Source: Mesostigma viride
Lineage: Eukaryota > Streptophyta > Mesostigmatophyceae > Mesostigmatales > Mesostigmataceae
Reading direction: 5' to 3'
NCBI GenBank assembly: GCA_009746045.1
Contig: RPFO01000123.1
Coordinates: 2,239,005-2,303,004 of the forward strand
Length of the DNA: 64,000 bases
In this document: piece by piece, positions 24,501-34,015 of the stretch
Layout of the letters: each line of letters opens with the position of its first letter
Position numbering within the stretch: the stretch's first letter is position 1
Notes under the pieces: model-generated
The model's database searches: none
What the model saw: the letters and a program-made list of their open reading frames with translations, nothing else
Told to the model about the DNA's origin: nothing
Made by a program: the position numbers and the translations under genes

Positions 24501-25585
24501 TCTCCTTGGCTCTCCTCGTTGGATCTCCTTCTCCCATAGGCTCCTTCCGTCCCTCGTGTGTGCCGTCCTGTGTCCGTGAGGCAAGCGGCTGGCTTGGGTG
24601 ATTTTGCTGCCTGCCTATCCATTGCTCATGTTAGGATGGTTCCACAGTCCTTAAGCCAAGTGTGGAAATTCTCCTTCTTTAGCCAATGTTCATGGCTCAT
24701 GGTAGCCACGGGTCATCCGCGATGCCGGTGGTTTGCGGGCGTATCGTGGGTGGCGACCACCTGCTCCCGGTGTACCTTGGTATGCGGCCGTGCTCCTGTG
24801 CTTGCTGTATACAACCACTCAGGCAGCCGCTCGTGTGGCATTTGTGCAGAGATGGGCACTTGTGCAGGGATGGGCACTTGTACAGAACGCGCTCGCCCAG
24901 GTCTGGGCTTGGCCGGAGCGATGATGGAAGCACCCACCCACGGTCTTTCCAATGGAATTCATGACAATACCAGCACAGGCTTGGCATCGCGAGGATCCGT
25001 GCCACAACACATCACTATAGTATAGTGACCATGTCATCAACCCGACAACCAGCACAGGCTTGGCATCGCGAGGATCCGTGCCACAACACATCACTACAGT
25101 ATAGTGACCATGTCATCAACCCGACAACCAGCACAGGCTTGGCATCGCGAGGATCCGTGCCACAACACATCACTATAGTATAGTGGCCATGTCATCAACC
25201 CGATAACCAGCACAGGCTTGGCATTGCGAGGATCCGTAACATAAGCAGTATGGACGGGTAGCTGTATGGACCAACTGGTTTCAGCTAGGCTTTAAAGCTT
25301 GTTATAATCATGAGCCATGATGCTGATGCTTCCACACTCACGGCTGTCAATCATCCTCTCATACGTGTGTGTGCTGCCATGTGATGCCCTATGTGCAGTC
25401 CTACTGTGTCGCCTAATGGTAGGCACGTGACACCCAGTACCAAGCCGAGCCGACCGAAAAGCCCTGTGAAGCGGGACCAGCTGGGCAAGACCAGCTTCTT
25501 CCTGGGGAACGCTGTGACAGCATTGGACGATACTGGCGCACGGCCCCCTTCTAGGACGAGGAGCTCTTCTTCCGTGGGCATGTGA
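6579..25585 (+). CDS. 17-exon gene for a 729-residue protein with a WWE-like domain
   Basis: Predicted exons: 6579-6716, 8310-8450, 9782-9870, 11559-11613, 12284-12406, 13035-13082, 13516-13983, 14060-14131, 15536-15658, 16461-16595, 18529-18734, 19471-19588, 20822-20863, 22764-22886, 23541-23588, 24162-24235, 25399-25585. All use GT-AG sites, phases match at every junction, and the sum is 2190 bases (730 codons with TGA). I see a segment ending VWWFIEVKAF (residues about 410-425), a CCGDYC cluster, a WWE-like domain (about 530-588), a CGVC segment (about 647) and a Ser/Arg/Pro-rich tail. From memory, the WWFIEVKAF and GDYC segments resemble uncharacterised proteins of flagellated protists; no function is assigned. 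The start is uncertain because an acceptor at 6616 could also open exon 1. The 72-base exon 8 is the least certain, since omitting it keeps the frame. Confidence 0.8.
6754..6925 (+). repeat. 25-bp minisatellite in intron 1
   Basis: About six tandem copies of a unit reading GTGGGCAGTGCTTCATCCAT plus CGTCC; the first two copies lack part of the unit. It starts about 40 bp after the exon 1 donor. The short ORFs beginning with ATG here are repeat translations, not genes. Confidence 0.85.
7064..7512. mobile_element. MITE-like element with 22-bp perfect inverted ends, intron 1
   Basis: Bases 7064-7085 (TGACGCTATTGGCGAGAAAC and two more) recur as the exact reverse complement at 7491-7512. The 449-bp interior has no coding frame, but two internal segments (near 7134 and 7325, sharing GCAATCGAYAGATCTC) are related direct repeats. 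No convincing target-site duplication is visible, so the superfamily is open. Confidence 0.55.
7531..8038 (+). repeat. GGGA/GGGGA polypurine array, about 500 bp, intron 1
   Basis: Nearly pure (GGGA)n with occasional extra G and two GGAATGG interruptions at about 7571 and 7826. The interruptions mark a large internal duplication of roughly 250 bp. All open frames here (GREGGREGG on plus, PPSLPPSL on minus) are artefacts of the repeat. The strand asymmetry could allow triplex or G-quadruplex structures. Confidence 0.95.
8431..8815 (+). repeat. 55-56-bp tandem array seeded by the exon 2/intron 2 junction
   Basis: Seven units. The first holds the last 20 bases of exon 2 plus its GTGAGT donor (8451). 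The second repeats this with GTTAGT. The later units have drifted to a form carrying GGGTATGAGTAG, which keeps a donor-like GTATGAGT. Unit starts are 8431, 8486, 8541 and then every 56 bp. The array therefore places several potential 5' splice sites directly after the true one. Confidence 0.85.
9503..9625 (+). repeat. 11-bp minisatellite (GCGTGGTTGTT)n, intron 2
   Basis: About eleven uninterrupted copies. Because 11 is not a multiple of three, all frames of the array are similar on each strand, and they create the apparent [10 protein letters not shown] and [11 protein letters not shown] ORFs. These are not genes. Confidence 0.95.
9877..11005. mobile_element. hAT-like non-autonomous element inserted at the exon 3 donor
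   Basis: The left end CAGTGATTCGATTA and the inverted right end CAGTGTTTCGATTA match at 13 of 14 bases. The flanks are CGGTGGGT (9869-9876) and TGGTGGGT (11006-11013), an 8-bp target duplication with one difference, as expected for hAT elements. The left duplication contains the exon 3 splice donor (GT at 9871-9872). Subterminal GGC...GTGGCG motifs recur at both ends. There is no transposase frame. Palindromes such as ACCGACCTAGTCGGT lie inside. Confidence 0.7.
13516..13983 (+). other. Exon 7, the longest exon, low-complexity middle region
   Basis: This 156-codon exon begins [14 protein letters not shown] and then becomes rich in Ser, Gly, Ala, Pro and Arg. It has an acidic stretch ([16 protein letters not shown]) before ending TNHL at a GTGAGC donor. 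The composition suggests a disordered linker between the N-terminal part and the VWWFIE segment. Antisense and shifted frames over this exon are shadows. Confidence 0.7.
14103..14150 (+). repeat. 17-bp duplication across the exon 8 donor
   Basis: ACGATCACGTCAACAAC occurs at 14103-14119, inside exon 8, and again at 14134-14150, just after the donor at 14132. The offset is 31 bp. This is one of several cases in this gene where exon-end sequence is repeated past the splice donor. Confidence 0.75.
15640..15757 (+). repeat. Repeated exon 9 end plus donor in intron 9
   Basis: The exon 9 end GGTGGTTTATCGAG with donor GTAAGG (15659) is followed by GGTGGTTTATTGAG-GTAAGG (donor-like GT at 15693). A third copy reads GTCTGGTGTTTTCTTATCGAG-GTGAAG (GT at 15751). 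Offsets from the true donor are 34 and 92 bp. Confidence 0.75.
16751..16998 (+). repeat. GGGGAGGGA polypurine array, intron 10
   Basis: About 250 bp of G-rich polypurine with mixed 4- and 5-base units, more irregular than the intron 1 array. Open frames across it on both strands are repeat artefacts. Confidence 0.95.
17521..18253 (+). repeat. 56-bp minisatellite, about 13 units, intron 10
   Basis: The unit begins CACCGCAGGAGAATGTGCCT and ends GCGCGGCCATGTGGC. Units differ by a few transitions. The 56-bp period shifts frame each copy, and the unit lacks stops in several frames, giving spurious ORFs of 424, 318 and 253 codons on plus and 187 on minus. Each unit carries a CCGCAG-G acceptor-like site. 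Confidence 0.92.
18721..18845 (+). repeat. 52-bp duplication of the exon 11 end and donor
   Basis: AGCCGGCCACAGTG-GTGGGT, where exon 11 ends at 18734, recurs at 18773 with the same GTGGGT. A shorter GCAGTGGTGGGTGG copy follows near 18821. The unit also includes the start of intron 11. Confidence 0.8.
19638..19971 (+). mobile_element. 334-bp SINE-like insertion with 17-bp target duplication, intron 12
   Basis: ATGCGATGGTGGGGGGT occurs at 19621-19637 and 19972-19988, exactly flanking the insert. Inside are GGTCTAGTGGTGAGTCA (near 19707), which resembles a Pol III A box, and GTTCGATTCC (near 19866), which resembles a B box. They are about 160 bp apart, too far for a simple tRNA, and the T arm does not pair well. 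A long target duplication of this kind fits target-primed insertion by a LINE enzyme. Confidence 0.6.
19990..20210 (+). repeat. 36-38-bp array of exon 12 end plus donor copies, intron 12
   Basis: Exon 12 ends CACACGCCAAG with donor GTGGGT (19589). Downstream, CACATGCCAAG-GT (20017), AAATGCTAAG-GT (20053), CACACGCCAAG-GT (20089), CACACGCCAAG-GT (20127) and ACACTAAG-GT (20205) repeat it. The intron start GGCTGATGTTGCA (19602) is also repeated at 20063, so the unit spans the junction. The SINE-like insert separates the array from the true donor. Confidence 0.78.
21348..21421 (+). mobile_element. Short LINE-B ORF1-end fragment in intron 13
   Basis: GTGGACGCCCCCTG, GGGCTAGAAT, and AGCTTGTATCCATTGGTA followed by GTCACTGC match the segment at 58951-59021, just after the ORF1 end of LINE-B, with few differences. 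No duplication flanks it. Confidence 0.6.
21729..21793 (-). mobile_element. Hairpin/TTAA mini-element, copy in intron 13
   Basis: Read on the minus strand: a TTAA run, then CGTGCTCCCGTTGGGGAGTC and ACGGAGCACC. The same core occurs at 28175-28196 and 61888-61913. In this copy the far side has AAGTGCTTTTAATCCC instead of an ATGG tract. Confidence 0.65.
22352..22540 (+). repeat. 9-bp minisatellite (CCTCCTTTG)n, intron 13
   Basis: About 20 copies. The period is a multiple of three, so every frame stays open (FAS, PPL, LLC on plus; KEA, RRQ on minus), which explains several overlapping ORFs. It lies wholly within intron 13 and is not coding in the spliced model. Confidence 0.95.
24970..25240 (+). 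repeat. 79-bp tandem repeat, 3.4 copies, intron 16
   Basis: Units start CCAGCACAGGCTTGGCATCG at 24970, 25049, 25128 and 25207, nearly identical. Each contains the small palindrome ACTATAGTATAGT or a one-base variant. Confidence 0.9.
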
Positions 25586-26400
25586 TTACATGCATTTTCT
25601 ATAACTTATTGTGTCCGGTTTTCCGCTACAAAAGAAGGTTCCACCACGCGGTCCGTAACCATCGTATTTATGGTATACGGGTCTGATGGTTGAGCTGCCA
25701 AGTGCCAACTGACTGCCAGCTTAATCGATCTTATTAAGGATGCGTGTGAGTGTGAGGGATGCCCTACGTATGAGCTAAAGACGCTCATGTATCTGGGCAG
25801 CCTGAGAAGAAACACAATGATCGAATGCCAGGGGTACTGGCATGTGCATGCATGTGTGTCATTGCATTGGTGTCTCTTTCATAGTCGTAGATGAGTTACA
25901 TTTTCAACTGGTGGACCTTGCAGCGCTATTCAAGCTTACTTGGAACCTCCTACACATTCAATCATCCATGCTCCCTGGCAATGTTCCAAGCCAGATGTCG
26001 CACCTATGTGGAATGACAGGTGCCCAGATGCATTGGAGGCCGGTGCATTGTTTGCGTGCCCGTGATATATGGGTGGTGTACCCTGCATGGTGCTTGTTCA
26101 AAGTGAGACCAGGTAGAGATGTTTAAGTAAGTATGTTTAAGTAAGTACTTGCGTGTCATGTGCATGGGCATTAAAAATTAAAATTAAATTGAAACATATC
26201 TCTGTTGGGAGTACATGTAGCACATATCCCTGAGAAGGGGCATATGGCTTACTCCGTCCCATTCTGTGGCATTCTGGGCTACTTCCTGCAAGGGTAGGGT
26301 GTAGACTACACCTGCTCTGGATGCACAAAGTGCACCTGCACCACCATGATGTATCATTAAAAAATTAAATTAAATTATAGTATGACTCCGGAGATCATGT
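25586..26400. other. Intergenic; fragment of a foldback family at 26201-26356
   Basis: There is no gene. Bases 26201-26356 (CTSTGTTGGGAGTACATGTA, then GAGAAGGGGCATATGGC) match the left arm of the foldback element at 55104-55260, so this is a solo arm of the same family. No clear polyadenylation motif for the upstream gene was seen. Confidence 0.55.
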
Positions 26401-28157
26401 AGCACGCATTCCTTTGCTGGATGGATGGAGGTGGGCGAAGCCGCGAAACCGAACGAAGCTAACTCTAAGCTAATCTAGAAAACCCTAACTACTCTACTCA
26501 GCAAAGCGCCCCTTCCTTTTAGGGGGAGGGGGCTTGCCCACAGGGGCCGGCGTGTGAGCCTGGACAATCGTCTTCTGGACACCTCTAGCTTCTTGTTCTG
26601 CGTAGGAGTCCAAGCAAGAGAGAGGGAGTGAATGCGGTGTTCAAACGTAGCTGGGAATACTAGTTAGGTCGGCCAGCAACTGCTGTGGATAGGTCATGGC
26701 ATGCTTACCCATCTTTCTAGGTATGTCCTTGGGGCCAGGCCAGGTCAGGATATGCCGCCCTGGTTGGCCAAGCCGCTGGGGGCCAGCCAGACCGAGGTCG
26801 GTGTCTACCTGACAGGTGCCGGCGAGCAAGATGTCCTACGAATGCTATCCTACGCTACCTAATCTCATCCGAAATGCGAGGCATACCCTGATACAAAGAC
26901 TCTAAAGACCTATGTGTGGAAAACCCTACGTTCAGGGCCTGTCGGAGCATCCTGGTAACCGTGCCCGGTTCAGACGTGTGGCCAGCGTGTCCGTGAGCAT
27001 CCATGCCTCTGCGCCATAGGTGCCACTGTGAGGGGCAGGACCTTGAAGAGCATTCGCTTGCAGTGCTCGCCCAGGTCCTTCGAGTGCCAGTACCTAGTTT
27101 TTGAGCGAACGATGCCTAGCCCAGGCCAGGCCGATGCGGATGTCCACATCGTCGGCGGTGTCGGGGAGCATGCTCCCCAGCAGTTTAAAGCGATACACTG
27201 AACGGGACCTCCGTCTCGTCGAGCAGCCGCGGCAGCGGCGGGCGACTGGTAGCCCCAATCACCATCGCCTCAGTTTTGACACTTATCTCCAACCCCACCG
27301 GCGCCAGCGCCTCCAAGCCCAGACAGTCCAGCCAGGTCTGAATGTGCTCGGGGTGCTCGATGAGGGTGGTATCATCCGCATAAATCAGGTCGGACAGGCG
27401 GTAGCCAGGGCTACATACCGCCGCTGTGTTCGCGATCGTTAACTAAGGATGTCCAAGCCGGGCTCGACCCCCTTAGGAGCAGTAAAGCGTGCACGTGCCT
27501 GGCGCATGACGTGATCCACGACAATAATGAACAGGTATGGGGACAGGACACAACCTTGCCACAGGCCCCGTGGTGAAGGGGGAATGGTGGGGTGGTGCCT
27601 TCCGCAGTCTGCACTACAGTGCCTGTGAGCCCTCATACAGCCGGCGAATGGCAGCAATAAAAGCTGGGGGCACACGATCCAGAGCTAGGATGGCCCAAAG
27701 AGCCTCCCAGAGGACCGTGTCGAAACTCTAGATATCATGAGTGCACTCATGATATAGTCGTGCAACAAAAATGAAGACCAGCGGGAAACCATCAGGGCAA
27801 ATGCGACGCACCTCCTCCATCAACCGGCGCGCGACAAATACAGCCATGACAGTGTTACGGCCACGACGGAAAACCATCTGAGACTCACCCAGGTGTGGGT
27901 CCAGCGCGGCGCGGAGCTAGCCTGTGCAGCATCATGCACATGAAGACCTTCAGCGCGGCGCTCACAGAGGCTGAGACACCCCGATAGTTACCGGGGTCAG
28001 CAGCAGATCTAGATGCCTTCTTGTATGAGCATGACTCGGATGGCCGTCTGCCATTCAGCAGGCGGAGGCTCGTCAGAGAGGAGAACACGGTTGCAGAACG
28101 CCAGAAGAAGCTCCGGCACCGCCAGGTCGGGGGTCTTCAGCAGCTAAGCCGAAATTA
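26400..28157 (-). mobile_element. LINE-B fragment, reverse orientation
   Basis: On the minus strand this matches the LINE-B reverse transcriptase at 61528-62345 (NYRGVS motif, EGTTPPFPLHHGA, the VVDHVMR region). It continues past it with motif C in LIYADDTTLIEHPEH (near 27375), a LEISVKTEAMVIG segment, and a basic C-terminus ending PPPKRKGRFAE with stop at 26494-26496. It is thus the best view of the 3' half of the family. Frameshifts and stops break it throughout. At motif A it carries a short palindromic insertion (27727-27756). Confidence 0.85.
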
Positions 28158-29040
28158 ATTTGACTCATGCCATGGCTCCCGTTGGGGAGTCACGGAGCAT
28201 TAACCCCGATCGATGGATGGATGGATGGATGGATGGATGGATGGATGGATGGATGGATGGATGGATGGATGGATGGATGGATGGATGGATGGATGGATGG
28301 ATGGATGGATGGATGGATGGATGGATGGATGGATGGATGGATGGATGGATGGATGGATGGATGGATGGATGGATGGATGGATGGATGGATGGATGGATGG
28401 ATGGATGGATGGATGGATGGATGGATGGATGGATGGATGGATGGATGGATGGATGGATGGATGGATGGATGGATGGATGGATGGATGGATGGATGGATGG
28501 ATGGATGGATGGATGGATGGATGGATGGATGGATGGATGGATGGATGGATGGATGGATGGATGGATGGATGGATGGATGGATGGATGGATGGATGGATGG
28601 ATGGATGGATGGATGGATGGATGGATGGATGGATGGATGGATGGATGGATGGATGGATGGATGGATGGATGGATGGATGGATGGATGGATGGATGGATGG
28701 ATGGATGGATGGATGGATGGATGGATGGATGGATGGATGGATGGATGGATGGATGGATGGATGGATGGATGGATGGATGGATGGATGGATGGATGGATGG
28801 ATGGATGGATGGATGGATGGATGGATGGATGGATGGATGGATGGATGGATGGATGGATGGATGGATGGATGGATGGATGGATGGATGGATGGATGGATGG
28901 ATGGATGGATGGATGGATGGATGGATGGATGGATGGATGGATGGATGGATGGATGGATGGATGGATGGATGGATGGATGGATGGATGGATGGATGGATGG
29001 ATGGATGGATGGATGGATGGATGGATGGATGGATGGATGG
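28150..29040 (+). mobile_element. Hairpin core joined to an 829-bp (ATGG)n array
   Basis: The sequence AATTAATTTGACTC, a CTCCCGTTGGGGAGTCACGG core and AGCATTAACCCCGAT precede about 207 uninterrupted ATGG units (28212-29040). The same core followed by GATGGATGG occurs in the 132-bp insertion at 61801-61932, so the array looks like a hugely expanded tail of that mini-element. The junction is abutted by the LINE-B fragment. The WMDG/HPSI ORFs here are repeat artefacts. Confidence 0.75.
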
Positions 29041-29250
29041 CACATCAATCCGAAAACCCATTTTCTTCCCCTGGAAATTATTTGGAGATGGAATAATGGT
29101 CAGTTTGACCTCAAATTTGGCACCAAGGTTCCTTATCAGATATCTTATGATGCCATGTGGTCAAAAAAAATTTTGGGAGTCGGCAGCATGGTAACATGGT
29201 GACATTTGCTAGCAAAAAATACCGTATTTTCAGCACTTTCTGGCATGTGT

Positions 29251-29975
29251 GCATATATAATGACATCAAATGAACTCAGTTGGGCCTGGAACTTTGCACA
29301 TGTTTTAAACACGTCCCATGCAGCATGCCCACAAAGTTTCAGGCTGGTTGAATGACAAATTGGTGACAAATGCTAGCATAAATACCCCAAAAATGCAGTT
29401 TTTCATGGTTTTTTAAGGGTTTTATCACACATAGGCATACATAATGACACCAAATGAACTCAGTTGGGCCTGGAACTTTGCACATGTTTTAAACACGTCC
29501 CATGCAGCATGCCCACAAAGTTTCAGGCTGGTTGGATGACAAATTGGTGACAAATGCTAGCATAAATACCCAAAAAATGCAGTTTTTCATGGTTTTCCAA
29601 GGGTTTTATCACACATAGGCATACATAATGACACCAAATGAACTCAGTTGGGCCTGGAACTTTGCACATGTTCTAAACACGTCCCATGCAGCATGCCCAC
29701 AAAGTTTCAGGCTGGTTGGATGACAAATTGGTGACAAATGCTAGCATAAATACCCAAAAATGCAGTTTTTCATGGTTTCCCAAGGGTTTTATCACACATA
29801 TGCATACCAAATGAGCTCAGTTGGAGCTGGAACTTTGCACATGTTCTAAACACATCCCATGCAGCATGCCCACAAAGTTTCAGGCTGGTTAGATGACAAA
29901 TCAGTGGTGACAAATGCCAGCATAAATACCCCAAAATGCAGTTTTTCATCGTTTTCCAAGGGTTTTATCACGCAT
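29251..29975 (+). repeat. 184-bp tandem satellite, four copies
   Basis: Units start GCATAYATAATGACAYCAAA at 29251, 29435, 29619 and about 29802 (183-184 bp apart). They are AT-rich and closely similar, and the last is more diverged. No ORF is shared. Confidence 0.9.
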
Positions 29976-30118
29976 GTCCATGGCAATCATCCACTTTGGT
30001 GTATATAAGGTTCCAAAACAACACATCATTACATTATGCATCATATTTACAATGCAGGAATGCATACTTGGGGGCACACGCCCATAATACAATGCATGAA
30101 TAACACACCTATAGCCAG

Positions 30119-32434
30119 CTAGCTAATGGCCAATGCCACACCGGGAGGCACATTCTCACGGCCCTGCTGCATCCTTTTCCTTTTCTTCTTCTCTGCCTGT
30201 GACAAGGGCCTGCCCCCAAGGCTCTCATCTACCAGCTTGTGGAGCACCCTGACGTTGGTGACCTGCTGCAGCACCCCTACCCCCATGGCACGCTTGGCCT
30301 CACCCTTGGGGCAGGTGGAGGGGTGGGTGCGACGGTTGGTCTGGGTTCTCATCACCCCCTTCTTCAGTGCATGCGTGTGCTCTAATGCCTGGCCAGAGAA
30401 GAACTGTAGGTTACCCCACTTGAGGATGGCAGTTGGCAGGTGGTCTACCGCAATGTGGTAGTAGAGGGTGAGGTTCTCAGCTGCCGTGGCTTTGACTAGG
30501 GCATCTGACGCCTTGATGGCAGCTGCCTTGACCCTGTCTGCCACACCCTGCCTGACTGGGCTGCCCTCTACCCCATCATCCTCAAATGGCCTGGCTACCT
30601 CCTTCCAGAACCCTCTCAGGGCGTCTAGGGAGCCCTGCATGACAGGGCGCATGTTGTGCCCTGGTGGGAACACGATGTCCAACAGCATGTCGCCACTGTT
30701 GAGCACGCTGTGGGCTTCCCTACCGATGATCGTCACCCTCTCACTCAAGTCCCCCTTCCCCTGCGTCTTCTTCCGTGCCTTCACCTGCTCTTTCTTGACT
30801 GCACAATGCACCTTATCCTTCAGCACGTGCAAGAGAGTGTCCTCATCCTTGGCCATCAGGTGGTCTAGCACTACCCTCTGCAGCCATGTTGTCACCATGT
30901 TGAGCTCCATGTGCAGCATGCATAGGATGACGTGGGTGAGGGGGACGTTGAAGATGGGTGGCCTGCCAAAGAACTGCCCATAATGGGCCCTAGCAAAGGC
31001 CGCACTCTGTGTGGGGTTCCTGGGCTCACTCTCATCCTGGTCATCCTCATCGTGGAAGTGAAGACCACACGCGGGGCAGTCATATGGGAACTCACCATAC
31101 GCGTGTGCCATCTTCCGCATATGTCCTCTAGCGTCCTCAGGTCGTGCACCACGCGTCCCAGCGTCCCCTCGTGGAGCTGGCCCTTGCTTATGTGGCACCA
31201 GGGGCAGGGGTAGGTACCTGAGCACCCCACCAACCCCAGCACGGCGTGCAGCCACGCCAGGTCCCCCCCCAATGCCACCTCCAACTCACGCCTCAGGCTG
31301 CCCTCCACCACCCCCCCTGCCTGCCTGATTTCCTCAAGCTCCCTCACCAATCGTTCCGTGACCTCACCAAGGATGTTGTAGTCATCATCACGCCCCTTGG
31401 ACATGACGAGCTCCTGCAGCTTGCTAGGGGATTGGTGCATCCATACCTCACTGCATGCCCGGCTGGCCCTGATGGCGCATGAGGCGGCCAGCGATGCTCA
31501 GTGCCTTGAAGCCCCGGGCCATCTTGGCCCCATCTCCCAAGATCTGGTAAAGAAGCTTTTGCCTACCCTTGAACCCGCTCGGGTCGGCACGCAGGTCTTG
31601 CATCAAGGCTGCCAGCAAGCTGCTTGTGACCAACGTGCCGTCCTCACTCTGCTCGATGCCCATCTCTTCTAGCATGTTTTTCATCTCCTCTGCTATCTTG
31701 TGCTTGGTGGGCAGCTTTGGGAAGTTGGCCCCTGCGCTCGTGGTCCACTGGTCCTAGGCAGGTACGACTGGGTGGCCTCATCAAACATGCAACTAGCAGC
31801 TGCCTTAATGTGTTGTACTTGTCATAGCTAATCCCCATCCTGAGCTTCAAGGCTATGGCAAGGACCAGGTCCCATGCCGCCTCAACCTCCCCTATACCAC
31901 ATCCTCATGCAGTTTCTCAAGCATGCCGCTATCCCTGATGTATGCTTCTAGCACTTCAGGGTTGTGGGCCAGGTATGATGGGATGACATCACCTGCCACC
32001 TCTACTGCAAAGGTCTCTTCTAGCCAGCTGGCCACCCTCTCACTGAAATCATACTCCCTCTTCTTGGGATCTGCCTTCCCACCCACAGCCCTTGGATTGC
32101 TGCGACCCAAGGGCCTGCCCACCGGTGCCCTGCCCACCTCCACACGTGCCTCAGCATGCAGCGTACCGCTTGGCCTGCTTGGCCTCCCTCCTCAACTCCT
32201 CTACCAATGCCTCTATAGCTCCTGCACTCTACGTACCAATACATCATTGTGCTCCTTCAGCCTCCCTATCTCTTTCTGCCTGATGGCGAGACCCTCATTC
32301 AGGCGCTTTATCGTCCTGCTGTAATCTGTAACCCCGAGAGGTATGCTTGCTGTAGGTGTCGTGCGTTGGAAGCCCCTCAACCCAGGTTTCGCATTCAAAC
32401 CTTGTGACATTTCCCTTTCCACTACTGCATTCAT
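30119..32434 (-). pseudogene. Broken transposase-like gene (SGDG / GGD / CPWC type)
   Basis: Minus-strand frames join, with shifts, to a long protein. In order: a coiled-coil start (TIKRLNEGLAIRQKEIG, 32330), an SERVASWLEETFAVEV segment, LRADPSGFKGRQKLLYQILG followed by DGAKM (31560), GGDLAWLHAVLGLVGCSGT followed by YPCPWC (31250), LHMELNMVTTWLQ (30905), QALEHTHALKKGVM (30380) and a Lys/Arg-rich end at 30119. The conserved Asp in GDGA, the Asp in GGDLAW and the CPWC pair resemble, from memory, a widespread uncharacterised transposon-borne family in algae and animals with a DDE-like core. I do not name a superfamily. No terminal inverted repeats were found. Confidence 0.55.
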
Positions 32435-32604
32435 ACCCAGCCCAACCCATATTATTATGCATTAATTATATCATTGATAATAGAGGTGACCAATGCATGC
32501 ACATTATACAATGCAAAGTTGAAACAAGACATGTCAACAGCTTTATCATAAAATTCAATAATCAGTCATAAAGGCATCATCATCACCACGTATATATATA
32601 TTAA

Positions 32605-33850
32605 AAATATATATATTAAGCGCCTGTATATATATTAAAAATATAATTACTTACAGCAGAGTGAAATCACTCAAACCAAAGCAAACGCCCAGCTATAAAC
32701 CTATATACAGAGCCATGTCAAAGCTCTATACTACGATAAGACCAATGGAAACGCCTAACGGGAGGAACCTAATAGCCCTGCTGCACCGCAAAATCAGCCC
32801 GCGTACGGCGGAGCATGATGTCAGCCATGGCCCGAGTCAGCGCCACCGACAAGCGCTGACGCCAATATGACGTCCAGGTCCGCGCCGACCATGGGGCCCG
32901 CTGGCCCTCCAGGTCCAGCCGGTCCTCCCGGAGCCGGCAACACTCCTTGAAGAAGGCGGAGGTCAGGGGCCCCATGGCACCAAACTCCTCCAGGACAAAG
33001 GGCACCACACGATGGTGCCCGACGTCGCCGTAGGCCAGGAGCTTGGCCCGCTCCGCCCGGTCCGCCGTGTAACCTGCCGTGAGGGAGGCCCCAGCCACGT
33101 GGCTAAGAGCCAAGGGCCGCGCCACCGAAACGTCAATAAGCAGATGCCGGCCACCCCCTCAAAGTCCAGCACCACGATGTCAGGCCGGTGGTTGGGGGAA
33201 TAGAAGGCAGCGCCATCCGCATCCTCGGACCGGATGTATATATATCCGAGGATGCGGATGGCGCTGCCTTCTATTCCCCCAACCACCGGCCTGACATCGT
33301 GGTGCTGGACTTTGAGGGGGTGGCCGGCATCTGCTTATTGACGTTTCGGTGGCGCGGCCCTTGGCTCTTAGCCACGTGGCTGGGGCCTCCCTCACGGCAG
33401 GTTACACGGCGGACCGGGCGGAGCGGGCCAAGCTCCTGGCCTACGGCGACGTCGGGCACCATCGTGTGGTGCCCTTTGTCCTGGAGGAGTTTGGGGCCAT
33501 GGGGCCCCTGACCTCCGCCTTCTTCAAGGAGTGTTGCCGGCTCCGGGAGGACCGGCTGGACCTGGAGGGCCAGCGGGCCCCATGGTCGGCGCGGACCTGG
33601 ACGTCATATTGGCGTCAGCGCTTGTCGGTGGCGCTGACTCGGGCCATGGCGGACATCATGCTCCGCCGTACGCGGGCTGATTTTGCGGTGCAGCAGGGCT
33701 ATTAGGTTCCTCCCGTTAGGCGTTTCCATTGGTCTTATCGTAGTATAGAGCTTTGACATAGCTCTGTATATAGGTTTATAGCTGGGCGTTTGCTTTGGTT
33801 TGAGTGATTTCACTCTGCTGTAAGTAATTATATTTTTAATATATATCCAC
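32605..33850. mobile_element. Head-to-head palindrome of two LINE-C 3' ends
   Basis: The left arm (to 33236, reading on minus) and right arm (from 33245, reading on plus) are near-identical copies of the last ~610 bp of LINE-C, joined by TATATATA at 33237-33244. The left arm begins a few bases further into the element (ATCCGGTCCGAGG) than the right (TCCGAGG). Both arms end outward in the family's TAAGTAATTATATTTTTAA tail, and CCACGTATATATAT flanks both sides. Each arm encodes the same 118-residue frame of the restriction-like endonuclease C-terminus. Confidence 0.85.
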
Positions 33851-34015
33851 GTATATATATTCATTGAGAATGATAGATTACGGAGGTGAGATAGGCATGC
33901 AACATAAGGAAAAACCCGAGAACTGGGAGAATAACCCTGAAGAAATTAATAGTAATCTGACACAGACATCCAAGGATCACGCCATGCAGCGGCACAAGGT
34001 ACAACTAACTATACA

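Noticed and set aside
24970-25240. CRISPR-like look of the 79-bp and other regular repeats
   Set aside because: Units are contiguous with no unique spacers, and the context is a eukaryotic intron.
25586-25830. A TGTAA-type (green algal) polyadenylation signal after the host gene
   Set aside because: Not found in the 250 bases after the stop, so it cannot be used as evidence for the host lineage.
28160-29202. Open frames of up to 344 codons (WMDG and HPSI repeats), also at 36427-37006
   Set aside because: They are translations of a stop-free ATGG microsatellite, present in several frames on both strands, with no conserved flank.
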